The notes under the pieces: model-generated
What the model saw: only the letters and a program-made list of their open reading frames with translations
What the model was told of the DNA's origin: nothing
Database searches by the model: none
Assembly: GCA_937879825.1 (NCBI GenBank)
Contig: CALFMQ010000471.1
Location: 1-11,495, forward strand
Direction: 5' to 3'
Length of the DNA: 11,495 nucleotides
From: an uncultured Phycisphaerales bacterium
GTDB taxonomy: Bacteria; Planctomycetota; Phycisphaerae; Phycisphaerales; UBA1924
Shown here: piece after piece, positions 1-6,633 of the stretch
Position numbering within the stretch: position 1 is the stretch's first letter
How the letters are laid out: the number at the start of each line of letters is the position of its first letter
Made by a program: the position numbers and the translations under genes

Positions 1-975
1 GCCGGCGCGCTTGTTGATCACCGCCGTCTTCACCGCGGCCTCGAGATCGCCCGCGCCCTTGCTCTCCCCGCCCGAGTTGAGCAGCGGCGAGCGCCCCATG
101 TAGCAGTTGGCGACCTGATAGCGGCACAACTCGATCGGGTGCGCGCCGGTGCCGTCCTCGTTGCACGAAGTGAGTTTCGTGTAGATCTTCTTGTCGAACT
201 TGCCGTAGGACGAGTCGCCCATGTTCAGCGCGAGGTACCCGCCGGTGTGCGTCGGGAGCTTCTGCTTGATGATGTCGGCCTGAATCGTCACGCCCAGATG
301 GTTCGCCTGGCCCGTGAGGTCGGCGCTGTTGTGATGATCCGCGCTCTTGGTCTTGAAGGCGTTGTTGCGCATGTAGCACCACAGCACCGTCACCATGCCC
401 AGCGCGTGCGCCTCCTCGAACCACATGCTGACCTCATCGATCTGCCGGCGCGACTCCTCGGAGCCGAAGTAGATCGTCGCGCCGACCATCGTCGCGCCCA
501 TCTCGAACGCCTGACGCACCGACCCGTAGCGCGTCTGGTCGAACTGATTCGGGTAGGTCAGCAGCTCGTTGTGGTTCAGTTTCACCATGAACGGAATCTT
601 GTGCGCGTACTTGCGGGCGCACGCGCCCAGCACGCCCAGCGTCGAGGCGACCGCGTTGCACCCGCCCTCGATCGCCAGTTCCACGATCCTCGCCGGATCG
701 AAATACTCCGGGTTGGGCGCAAACGAAGCGCCCGCGGAGTGCTCAATGCCCTGGTCCACCGGGAGAATGGAGACATACCCGGTGCCGCCGAGGCGCCCCG
801 TGTTGAGCATGTGCTGCATGTTCCGCAGCACCGGGACCGTGCGGTCGGTGTCCTTCATCACCCGCTGGACGAAGTCCGGGCCCGGCAGGTGCAGCGTCGA
901 GCGGGGGAAGCCCTTGCACTCGTAGGCGAGCAGGGAGTCGGCATCTTTGCCAAGCAGTTCGGCGACGCGGGTCAT
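1..975 (-). CDS. fbaB: Class I fructose-bisphosphate aldolase, DhnA/FbaB type (3' end beyond window)
   Basis: Cytoplasmic Schiff-base aldolase that reversibly cleaves fructose 1,6-bisphosphate into dihydroxyacetone phosphate and glyceraldehyde 3-phosphate in glycolysis and gluconeogenesis. The 325 visible residues follow E. coli FbaB closely from the N-terminus (MTRVAELLGKDADSLL). Landmarks are LPVDQGIEHSAGASF at about 71-85, VKLNHNE at 131-137, ATIYFGSEESRRQI at 166-179 and ADIIKQK at 233-239, where Lys237 is the expected Schiff-base lysine. The last visible residues, NKRAG, correspond to a point about 37 residues before the E. coli C-terminus, so only the tail is missing. Compared with E. 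coli as I recall it, about 12 extra residues follow the catalytic lysine (around 250-280). The ATG at 975 is preceded by GGAGGAG with 8-nt spacing. No convincing promoter is seen in the 175 bases upstream. The identification is secure. Confidence 0.95.
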   Translation of the reverse strand, partial: MTRVAELLGKDADSLLAYECKGFPRSTLHLPGPDFVQRVMKDTDRTVPVLRNMQHMLNTGRLGGTGYVSILPVDQGIEHSAGASFAPNPEYFDPARIVELAIEGGCNAVASTLGVLGACARKYAHKIPFMVKLNHNELLTYPNQFDQTRYGSVRQAFEMGATMVGATIYFGSEESRRQIDEVSMWFEEAHALGMVTVLWCYMRNNAFKTKSADHHNSADLTGQANHLGVTIQADIIKQKLPTHTGGYLALNMGDSSYGKFDKKIYTKLTSCNEDGTGAHPIELCRYQVANCYMGRSPLLNSGGESKGAGDLEAAVKTAVINKRAG

Positions 976-1098
976 GGTCTGGGCTCCTCCGGGATCGGCG
1001 CGATCGGGGTATTCCCCTACCTCCCTCGACGCACGGGGGCGCCGAGGCGAATAGGGTCGGGGCGTGGAAGTTGGGATGCGGGGGCAACAAGATAACAC

Positions 1099-1122
1099 CC
1101 GCGTCCGACCGCGGTCGGGCGG
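1099..1122 (-). terminator. Candidate intrinsic terminator after the HU/IHF gene
   Basis: Read on the minus strand, this forms a hairpin of CCGC-CCGAC, loop CGCG, GTCGG, a 2-base bulge, then GCGG (9 bp in all), beginning 28 bases after the HU/IHF stop. The core is a perfect 14-base palindrome at 1105-1118. What follows (GTGTTATCTTGTT) is only moderately T-rich, so termination is plausible but not certain. Confidence 0.4.
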
Positions 1123-1150
1123 ATCACCCCGCACATGTTGAAGACTCGGG

Positions 1151-1468
1151 TCAGACCTTGGCGGTCTTGACCGGCGCGACTTCGTCTTCCTCGATCTGTT
1201 GCTGCATCAGGCGCCCGACCTTGAACTTGACGGTCTTCTTGGCCGGCACCTTCACGCGCTCGAGCGTCTTGGGATTCTGCGCGACGCGCGGCTTGCGGTC
1301 GCGGATCTCAAACACGCCGAAGTCCCGGAACTCCAAGCGGTTGCCCCGCCCGAGCTCCACAATCACCTGGTCCAGAAAGCACTGAACCGTCTCGCGAACA
1401 ACGACCCGCTTCTGCTTCGTCGCCTCCGCAATCCGGTCAATCAACTCTTTCTTTGTCACAGTTCCCAT
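1151..1468 (-). CDS. HU/IHF-family nucleoid DNA-binding protein
   Basis: Small, basic, dimeric DNA-bending protein of the bacterial nucleoid. The predicted protein has 105 residues. The N-terminal helical part begins TKKELIDRIAEATKQK (about 5-20). The beta-arm region carries RLEFRDFGVFEIRDRKPR (44-61) and AQNPKTLERVKVPAKK (63-78), the counterpart of the family's GRNPKTGE signature with its intercalating proline (here Pro66). A tail of about 17 residues (QQQIEEDE...KTAKV) extends beyond the usual 90-residue HU length. The frame stays open to 1516, but the ATG at 1468 is chosen because the HU fold starts there and GGGAG lies 10 bases upstream. A consensus-like promoter at 1572-1600 suggests it is transcribed independently of the upstream lipoprotein gene. 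HU and IHF subunits cannot be told apart from sequence alone here. Confidence 0.95.
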   Translation of the reverse strand: MGTVTKKELIDRIAEATKQKRVVVRETVQCFLDQVIVELGRGNRLEFRDFGVFEIRDRKPRVAQNPKTLERVKVPAKKTVKFKVGRLMQQQIEEDEVAPVKTAKV

Positions 1469-1571
1469 GCCCACAGCACTCCCATCAGATCTCGTCCCAT
1501 CAGCAGCGCCGCACAAAACCCCCGACTCGGCACAACCTTGGTGCGGAGCGCAGCCCGGCTCGGCGGTTCCG

Positions 1572-1600
1572 AGTATCGCAGAGTCGCAAACCTAGGTCAA
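1572..1600 (-). promoter_or_regulatory. Sigma70-type promoter for the HU/IHF gene
   Basis: On the minus strand, TTGACC (1600-1595) and GATACT (1577-1572) are separated by exactly 17 bases, close to the TTGACA/TATAAT consensus. The predicted transcription start is near 1565, giving a leader of about 97 bases before the ATG at 1468. It lies in the gap between the lipoprotein gene and the HU/IHF gene, as expected for an independently expressed gene. Confidence 0.6.
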
Positions 1601-1666
1601 CAGGGGACTTGTGAGATTACGCCGAAATTGGCCTCCGGCGGTTCCACCCCGTCCCTGGCCCCGGCT

Positions 1667-2017
1667 TCAGTGCTGGACCCACCTGCGGAACCAGATCGGC
1701 CGCTCCCTGGGGGGTGCCGGCTGGGGCCACTGATCGGTCGCCAGCAGCGGCCCGGTGGTACGGACCGCCAGGGCCGCATCCTTCCGTGAGAAGGCCCACG
1801 ACGACGAGGGGGACGCCGAGAGGGCCAGAGCGTCGGCCTCCCGGAGAGACGGCGGGGCAAAGACCAGCGCCTCCGGGCGTGTCTGCGGCTCTGGGCGCGG
1901 CGCGGGGGCGGCATCGGCCGCCGGACGCGAGGCGCACGCGGTCACAGCCCCCGAAGCCGCCAAAGCGAGAACCCCGGTGATCGCCCGATAACAATGTCGT
2001 CTCTTGAGATGCCCCAT
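1667..2017 (-). CDS. Small unrecognised lipoprotein
   Basis: I do not recognise this 116-residue protein. It has a basic N-region (MGHLKRRH), a hydrophobic stretch at about 12-26 and a lipobox-like AVTAC ending at Cys28, so it should be lipid-anchored at the membrane after signal peptidase II processing. A Pro/Ala-rich linker follows (33-48). The last 65 residues have normal composition with several aromatics and end in ERPIWFRRWVQH, which hints at a small folded or membrane-associating tail. The frame is open upstream to 2371, but the ATG at 2017 fits the signal peptide. No Shine-Dalgarno sequence is visible. A competing frame (1617-2069) is Gly-rich and has no domain features, so it is treated as a shadow. 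A possible promoter sits at 2088-2115. The lipoprotein assignment is reasonably sure; the function is unknown. Confidence 0.75.
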   Translation of the reverse strand: MGHLKRRHCYRAITGVLALAASGAVTACASRPAADAAPAPRPEPQTRPEALVFAPPSLREADALALSASPSSSWAFSRKDAALAVRTTGPLLATDQWPQPAPPRERPIWFRRWVQH

Positions 2018-2087
2018 GATCGAAGCAATGAAGTACAAGGAGCGCGCCGCAGCACGCACCGGCCTCCATGCCGACTCAAGCGGTCCA

Positions 2088-2115
2088 TCTATACGGGCGT
2101 GATGCGCCGCGGCAA
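2088..2115 (-). promoter_or_regulatory. Possible promoter for the small lipoprotein gene
   Basis: On the minus strand, TTGCCG (2115-2110) and TATAGA (2093-2088) are 16 bases apart. This is a fair sigma70-type match about 70 bases before the ATG at 2017. It follows immediately after the preceding gene's candidate hairpin. Confidence 0.45.
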
Positions 2116-2129
2116 CGCGTGACGCGCGA

Positions 2130-2155
2130 CGGCAACCCCTCTGAGATTGTTGCCG
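2130..2155 (-). terminator. Hairpin just after the DUF1573 gene, possible terminator
   Basis: Perfect 7-bp stem CGGCAAC/GTTGCCG around a 12-base loop, starting 3 bases after the DUF1573 stop codon. No T-tract follows, so it may be a 3'-end stabilising hairpin or a weak terminator. The sequence CGGCAAC recurs at 2110-2116, overlapping the -35 element of the next gene's candidate promoter. Confidence 0.3.
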
Positions 2156-2157
2156 CC

Positions 2158-3354
2158 TCAGGACTGCGGGTTCGGGCGCGGACCACCGACGGGCGTGGGG
2201 CCGCCCTTGGGCTGCACCCGGCCGCGGAAGATGATCTGGATCGTCTCCTCGCCCGGGATGTTGGTGTGGATCACCGCGATCCCCGAGAGCATCTTGCCGA
2301 CCGCCTCGGGCATCGTGCCGCGGAGCGTGACGCGGTAGGACCGCTCGCCCGCGAACTCGTAGATGTCCCACTCCGCGGTGACGCCGTCGAAGTTCACATC
2401 GCGAATCTCGACGCTCTCGATCTTGAACTCCGCGTTCGACACCGAACGCACCAGCGCCGCCGCCTCGAAGGACTCGCCCGGGCCCAGCGCGGGGATGTTC
2501 AGCGCCGGCGGCTGCGTGTACAGATCGCCCTTGACCCGCCCCGACACATTCAACTGAATCGTCTGCTCTTTCTGCTCATCGCCGTCGGCGGCCGCGGCCA
2601 TCACCTTGAGAATCAACTTGTCGTTCACCATGCCCACGGGCGTGTCCGCCGGCAGCACCACGCGGAACCCCGCGTTGCCCGGCAGATCCGCGTCGTCCGT
2701 GGTCGATCCGGGATCATCGACGACAACCGTCACCCGCTTCTCGACCGCCTCGATCGACACGATCTTCATCTTCGGATCGCGCGAGCGGATCAGCACCGGC
2801 GTCGAAGTCTCCGTGCCGCGCTGAACATTGATGAACGACACGCCCCTCGGCTCGACCGAGAGAATCGGCACGACATTCGCGCTGATCGACAGTTCCACCG
2901 GCGCCATCCCGTCGATGGGAATCGTGATGTTCTTGGTCGTCTTGCCCGCGCCCTTCGGCGAGAACGTCAAATCGATCGAGCCCTTCTCGCCCGGCGCATA
3001 TTCGCTCTTGGCGAGCGTCGGCACCGTGCACCCGCACGAGGCGCGCGGCTTGCCCAGCGTCACCGTCTTGTCGCTCGTGTTCGTGAACTTGAAGACCGTC
3101 GAGACCTTCTCGGTATCGAGGATGCGCCCGAAGTCGTGCTCGTAGGCCTCGAAGGTCAGCGGCGATTGCCCCTCAAACACACCCCCCGGATTGTCGTGGT
3201 CAGAAGGTTCAGGGTCGGGGAACACATCAGTAGAACTCGGAGACGCGTTCGCGGGCTTCGTCGTCCCGGACGGCGGCGGGCTGTTGGCCTTGTCGCACGC
3301 GCCGAGGCCGGCGGTCATCGTCAGAAGAATGGCGGTCAGGACTCGATGGCTCAT
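2158..3354 (-). CDS. DUF1573-domain lipoprotein
   Basis: Predicted 398-residue lipoprotein with an ASH/MSP-like immunoglobulin-type domain, exposed outside the cytoplasmic membrane. The signal peptide ends in the lipobox LGAC with the lipidated Cys20. A low-complexity Pro/Ser/Thr linker follows to about residue 60. The DUF1573 domain spans about 66-150: HDFGRI near 73-78, FKFTNTSDKTVTLGKP at 88-103, the hallmark SCGCT at 106-110, then an APGEKG turn and a DLTFSPKGAGKTTKNI strand. Residues 160-380 look like two more all-beta repeats, the second ending in VIHTNIPGEETIQIIFRGRV. The C-terminus is Pro/Gly-rich. DUF1573 proteins are abundant in planctomycetes and Bacteroidetes, but I know of no settled biochemical role. 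The ATG at 3354 has a weak AGAGG 8 bases upstream. A GATACT -10-like hexamer lies about 45 bases above the start, without a clear -35. The family assignment is confident. Confidence 0.95.
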   Translation of the reverse strand: MSHRVLTAILLTMTAGLGACDKANSPPPSGTTKPANASPSSTDVFPDPEPSDHDNPGGVFEGQSPLTFEAYEHDFGRILDTEKVSTVFKFTNTSDKTVTLGKPRASCGCTVPTLAKSEYAPGEKGSIDLTFSPKGAGKTTKNITIPIDGMAPVELSISANVVPILSVEPRGVSFINVQRGTETSTPVLIRSRDPKMKIVSIEAVEKRVTVVVDDPGSTTDDADLPGNAGFRVVLPADTPVGMVNDKLILKVMAAAADGDEQKEQTIQLNVSGRVKGDLYTQPPALNIPALGPGESFEAAALVRSVSNAEFKIESVEIRDVNFDGVTAEWDIYEFAGERSYRVTLRGTMPEAVGKMLSGIAVIHTNIPGEETIQIIFRGRVQPKGGPTPVGGPRPNPQS

Positions 3355-3372
3355 CGCTCGGGCCTCTCAGTT

Positions 3373-3399
3373 GCAGGTTCGAATCGTGCCCCCCGACAG
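3373..3399 (+). other. tRNA T-arm/acceptor-like fragment in the leader of the DUF1573 gene
   Basis: On the plus strand, GCAGG-TTCGAAT-CGTGC is laid out like a TpsiC arm (4 of 5 stem pairs). It is followed directly by CCCCCGA, like an acceptor 3' strand, then CAG. No matching 5' acceptor, D arm or anticodon arm is found in the preceding 80 bases, so it is not an intact tRNA. It could be a remnant, such as an old integration scar, or coincidence. Confidence 0.25.
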
Positions 3400-3443
3400 G
3401 AGTATCGTACCCCCGGCGCGGCATTTCGTTGAGTCTCCGGATG

Positions 3444-3474
3444 AAAAACCCCCGCCCGGTTTCCCGGACGGGGG
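3444..3474 (-). terminator. Intrinsic terminator of the three-Fn3 metalloprotease gene
   Basis: Read on the minus strand, an 11-base-arm GC hairpin (CCCCCGTCCGG / CCGGGCGGGGG, one mismatch, 4-base loop) is followed by TTTTT. It begins 36 bases after the stop codon at 3510 and separates the protease block from the DUF1573 gene. Confidence 0.9.
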
Positions 3475-3509
3475 ATTGCTGCGTCTAATCCGTCATCGGG
3501 CGATGCCGA

Positions 3510-6284
3510 TCACGGGCAGGTGTTGCCGAAGTTGGACAGGATGACATTCAGGTCGTCGACATCGACGAACCCGTCATCGTTGGCCAGGTCGAGCGGGCTG
3601 CCCATACCGACGCTCGTGTTGAACACCGCCAGGATGTCGTTGAGATCGTCAACATCGACCGTGTTCGACCCGTTGGTGTCGCCCGGGCAGGGCACAACAG
3701 GCGTCGAGGTCGTGAAGTTGAACGACGAAGGCGTCGAGGTCGTCGAGCCGTCACCGTTGTTGGCGATCACGCGCCAGAAGTACGTCGTGCCGTCCGCCAG
3801 CGGCATGCCGCCGACCGAAGCGCTGCTCCCCACGATCCCGGTCTGCGAGATCTCGGGGCTCGTGAAGTTGGAGTTGTCGTCGACGAGCAGGTCGTAGTCG
3901 TCAGCGCCCGCCGAGTCCGACCAGTCGAAGTTGAGCATCGGGTCCTGCGAGACACCCGTCGCGCCGGAGGCCGGCGAGAGCAGGTTGAACGGGCCCGGGG
4001 GCATCGGCGGCACCTCGATCGTGAAGCTCGCGCTCGAAGGCGTCGAGATCGTCGTGCCCTGCCCGTTCACCGCGCGCACCCGCCAGAAGTAGGTGACGCC
4101 CGGGCTCAGCGGCTGACCGCCGATCGTGCGCTGGCTCAGCGTCAGGCCGGTCAGCGCGATCTCGGGGCTGGAGAAGTTGGAGTTGTTGTCGACATCGAGC
4201 TCGTAGGTCGCGACGCCCGAAGCGTCAGACCAATCAAAATCGAGCGTCGGGGTCTGCGAGACGCCCGTCGCGCCGTTGGCCGGCGTCAGCAGGTTGAACG
4301 CGCCCGGGGGCGGCGGCACCATGCCGATCGTGAACGATGCGACCGCGGGGCTTGAGTTCGTCGAGCCGTTGGCGTTGTTGGCGATCACGCGCCAGAAGTA
4401 GGTCACGCCGTCGGTGAAGGGCATCGAGCCGATGTTGAGCTGCGTCGCGATCGTCGCGCCGATGCTGAACTCGGGGCTCGAGAAGTTCGAGTTGTCATCG
4501 ACCTGAACGGTGTAGTTCTGCGCGTTGGCGGAGGTCGACCAGTCCAGGAACAACGGATCCTGCGAGACGCCCGTCGCGCCGTTGGCGGGCGTCAGCAGAC
4601 TGAAAGCGCCGGGGAAGGCGAGCGTGCCGTTGATCGACACATCGTCCACGAAGAAGTCGTCGGCATTGGCCTCGCCGTCCGGGTTGCGGAAGCGGAGGCG
4701 GAAGCTCGAGTGATAGGCATTCGCGTCGGTGAGATTGAACGACGCAAAGAAGTAAGGATCGGTATCGGAGCCCGTTCCCGGGTGAGCGGCCAGCTGCTGC
4801 CACGCGCCGGAGCTGGTGCGGTACTCGACGATGAGGTCCTCGTTATTCTCCGGCGAGTTGCCGCCGCCCGTGCGCTGCCACCAGTACGACACGGTGAGAC
4901 CCGTGACAAACGTCGTGTTCATCGGCGCGCTCGTCAGCGACTGCGTACCGCGGAGACGCGCCGAGTTGGGAGCGCTGGGCTCGTTGACGCCGACATTCGA
5001 GGAAGTCGCGCCGCTGGCGGCCCAGAGCGGAGCGCCCAGAGCGCCCGCGGGGAAGTTGTCGAAGAACGGCAGCGAAACAGGCGCCAACTCCGGATCCAGG
5101 CAGGTCCGCGAGTTGCGGTGATTGGTCATGTTCGTGACATTGAACGCAGCGAACGAGGTCGCGGTGCAGGACAGCGGCGTCGTCATGAAGTTGCTCGGGC
5201 ACGAGCAATGCACGCCGCCCCAGAGGTGGCCCAGCTCGTGCGTCACAAGGTCGACCGCGCAGTTCGTCGAGCCGCAGCACTCGGCCTGCGAGTACGCATA
5301 CCGCTCGCTCGTGCAGATGCCGCCGATCGTGTCGGCCTCACCGATCGTCGATCCGTCGATCTCCCTGCCGGTGAAAAGGTGCGCCACGTCGTGCTCGATG
5401 CTCGACGCCGAGCCGCTGGTCCATTCCGAGCGGACCTGCCCGACGAGCGAGGTCGAAGCGGTAGTCGAATACGGGTCCGGCTCCGCCGTGCGAACGATGA
5501 TCGCCTCGATCGCGTGCGTGATGCCGATCTGGCTCTCGTACGGCGGGTTCACCTGGTTGATGATGGTGTTGATCCGGTTCTCGACCGAGGTCACACTCGA
5601 GCCGAAGTCTTGGTAGTACTCGACGTCGGCGTCGCAACCGAGCTGCGCGACGCACATCCCGCCGCAGTCGCCCGTGCCGTTATCGATGATCCCGCCGTGG
5701 TCGCCGTTCACCGGGGGCTGCTCGTCGGAGCCGCACACGCCGCCGATCGGCAGGGTGTCCTCGCCGCGATAGATGACATACTCATCGGCGTCCGCGCCCA
5801 GGAAGTAACGCACCATCGGGGCCACGAGGTACGAACGCCCGTCCGGCATGATGATCCGCGCATCGAGGCCGTCCTCAAGGACCGATGCCGCGACCACCGA
5901 ACCGGGGACGCCATCCACCGAACCGCGGAAGTTGCGCTCGATGCCGGGCGCGACCTCCGTCAGATTGCCGTCGGCGCCCTGCACGAGCACGCGGTAGTTC
6001 TCGCCGCGGATCGAGTGCGGCTGCAGATCGATCGTCACCCACTGACCCTCGATCGGGAGCTCGGCGCGGAACGCAACGCCCGGCACCGCAAAGACATCGA
6101 GCCGCGTGATCTGGCACGCCTTCACATTCAGTCGCTCAGAAGCACGATCAATGATCGCGCCCTGCGTCTGAATCTGCGGGCGAACAATCGTCGGCGTATT
6201 CGTGGGGGTGACTTCTGCCGACGCGAATGATCCCAATGCGGCGATCAGTGCGGCGGCACCGGCAAGTCTCAATCCTGCGTTCAT
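3510..6284 (-). CDS. Secreted reprolysin-like (M12B-type) metalloprotease with three Fn3-like repeats and a dockerin-like C-terminus
   Basis: Predicted 924-residue exported zinc endopeptidase. Signal peptide 1-23 (cleavage after ASA). Residues about 40-165 resemble a reprolysin propeptide. A Cys-rich start (DCGGMC near 206-211) leads into the catalytic domain (about 208-400), with the metzincin zinc motif HELGHLWGGVH at 349-359 (HExxHxxGxxH intact) and a likely Met-turn in NFMTT (Met367). A beta-sandwich domain covers about 405-558 (YWWQRTGGGNSPE; DDFFVDDVSING), similar in style to MAM or LamG-like modules. Three Fn3-like repeats occupy about 560-654, 661-757 and 764-861. A dockerin-like module (866-924) starts CPGDTNG and ends NTCP. 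The frame is open to 6335, but the ATG at 6284 fits the signal peptide and has GGAG 6 bases upstream. It is a paralogue of the upstream gene 6634-8793. Substrate unknown; surface or extracellular proteolysis is inferred. Confidence 0.95.
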   Translation of the reverse strand: MNAGLRLAGAAALIAALGSFASAEVTPTNTPTIVRPQIQTQGAIIDRASERLNVKACQITRLDVFAVPGVAFRAELPIEGQWVTIDLQPHSIRGENYRVLVQGADGNLTEVAPGIERNFRGSVDGVPGSVVAASVLEDGLDARIIMPDGRSYLVAPMVRYFLGADADEYVIYRGEDTLPIGGVCGSDEQPPVNGDHGGIIDNGTGDCGGMCVAQLGCDADVEYYQDFGSSVTSVENRINTIINQVNPPYESQIGITHAIEAIIVRTAEPDPYSTTASTSLVGQVRSEWTSGSASSIEHDVAHLFTGREIDGSTIGEADTIGGICTSERYAYSQAECCGSTNCAVDLVTHELGHLWGGVHCSCPSNFMTTPLSCTATSFAAFNVTNMTNHRNSRTCLDPELAPVSLPFFDNFPAGALGAPLWAASGATSSNVGVNEPSAPNSARLRGTQSLTSAPMNTTFVTGLTVSYWWQRTGGGNSPENNEDLIVEYRTSSGAWQQLAAHPGTGSDTDPYFFASFNLTDANAYHSSFRLRFRNPDGEANADDFFVDDVSINGTLAFPGAFSLLTPANGATGVSQDPLFLDWSTSANAQNYTVQVDDNSNFSSPEFSIGATIATQLNIGSMPFTDGVTYFWRVIANNANGSTNSSPAVASFTIGMVPPPPGAFNLLTPANGATGVSQTPTLDFDWSDASGVATYELDVDNNSNFSSPEIALTGLTLSQRTIGGQPLSPGVTYFWRVRAVNGQGTTISTPSSASFTIEVPPMPPGPFNLLSPASGATGVSQDPMLNFDWSDSAGADDYDLLVDDNSNFTSPEISQTGIVGSSASVGGMPLADGTTYFWRVIANNGDGSTTSTPSSFNFTTSTPVVPCPGDTNGSNTVDVDDLNDILAVFNTSVGMGSPLDLANDDGFVDVDDLNVILSNFGNTCP
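3702..4607 (-). repeat. Three tandem Fn3-like repeats within the protease gene
   Basis: Three units of about 95-100 codons share a frame of [GP]-F-[SN]-LL-[TS]-PA-x-GATGVSQ at the start, D-[DN]-NSNF-[ST]-SPE in the middle and G-[VT]-TYFWRV-x-A-[NV]-N near the end, joined by Pro-rich linkers. The DNA is visibly repetitive but diverged. The first unit is closest to the single Fn3 unit of the paralogous gene: both carry IGATIATQLN, and a stretch of more than 30 bases near 4437 and 6941 appears identical between the two genes. Confidence 0.85.
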
Positions 6285-6576
6285 GGACGGCTCCGTCTGT
6301 CGTTGCAAAAACCTCGATCGATGCCCGATCGGCAAAAAACACCGACACCCGAGTCCCTCGGATGGCCAACGAATTCATGCCGTTCAGGCGGACACAACAC
6401 GCTTGAATCACCCCGGCCTCTCCCAAGCCCGGAATGACTCACGATTTCTCTTCGCAAAGAGTCGCCGATCGGGTCGGAATTTCAACCTTTTTGATGGGAG
6501 TTTGCGCCGAATCCCGTTTCTCGATATCCAATAAAAACCTAACATATCGGCCCCGTGATATCGGCCGCTCCAACTG
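6285..6576. other. Gene-free stretch upstream of the three-Fn3 protease gene
   Basis: No gene is seen here. It is less GC-rich than its surroundings (around 6470-6560 especially) and must hold the promoter for the gene starting at 6284, since a strong terminator closes it off from the upstream gene. I found no -35/-10 pair good enough to call. A TTGAAA hexamer on the minus strand near 6480 lacks a convincing -10. A direct repeat lies at 6544-6566. Confidence 0.5.
6544..6566. repeat. 9-bp direct repeat ATATCGGCC, 14-bp period
   Basis: ATATCGGCC occurs at 6544-6552 and 6558-6566, with GATATC-type half-sites around it and a further CGATATCC a little downstream near 6520. It lies in the AT-richer leader region between the two protease genes and could be a regulator binding site. 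There is no direct evidence for a factor. Confidence 0.35.
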
Positions 6577-6606
6577 AAAACCGCCCCGGCGCGGGCCGGG
6601 GCGGTT
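6577..6606 (-). terminator. Intrinsic terminator of the single-Fn3 metalloprotease gene
   Basis: On the minus strand, a perfect 12-bp stem (AACCGCCCCGGC pairing with GCCGGGGCGGTT) around a 4-base loop ends in a TTTT run. It starts 27 bases after the stop codon at 6634. It should isolate this transcript from the next protease gene. Confidence 0.92.
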
Positions 6607-6633
6607 GAATACTCCTGTCCCAATCAGACCCGA

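Noticed and set aside
1007..1022. GGGGTATTCCCC imperfect palindrome upstream of the aldolase gene
   Set aside because: Only four paired bases per arm in a GC-rich region, with no neighbouring promoter elements to give it meaning as an operator.
139..1095. Long plus-strand open frame opposite the aldolase gene
   Set aside because: Its translation is Arg/His/Val-rich without any recognisable domain and mirrors a certain gene on the other strand; typical of GC-rich DNA.
1617..2069. Alternative 150-codon minus-strand frame over the small lipoprotein
   Set aside because: Gly/Arg-rich with no signal peptide or domain, whereas the overlapping frame has a proper signal and lipobox.
2068..3432. 454-codon plus-strand open frame opposite the DUF1573 gene
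   Set aside because: Extremely Arg-rich translation, no signal or domain, wholly antisense to a well-supported lipoprotein gene.
3702..4607. Regular repeats suggesting a repeat array such as CRISPR
   Set aside because: Period of about 300 bases, in frame, translating to Fn3-like units; no short identical repeats with unique spacers.
4710..6230. 506-codon plus-strand open frame opposite the three-Fn3 protease gene
   Set aside because: Same antisense Arg-rich character; a sister frame occurs at 7213-8880 over the paralogue, as expected from codon bias rather than from a real gene.
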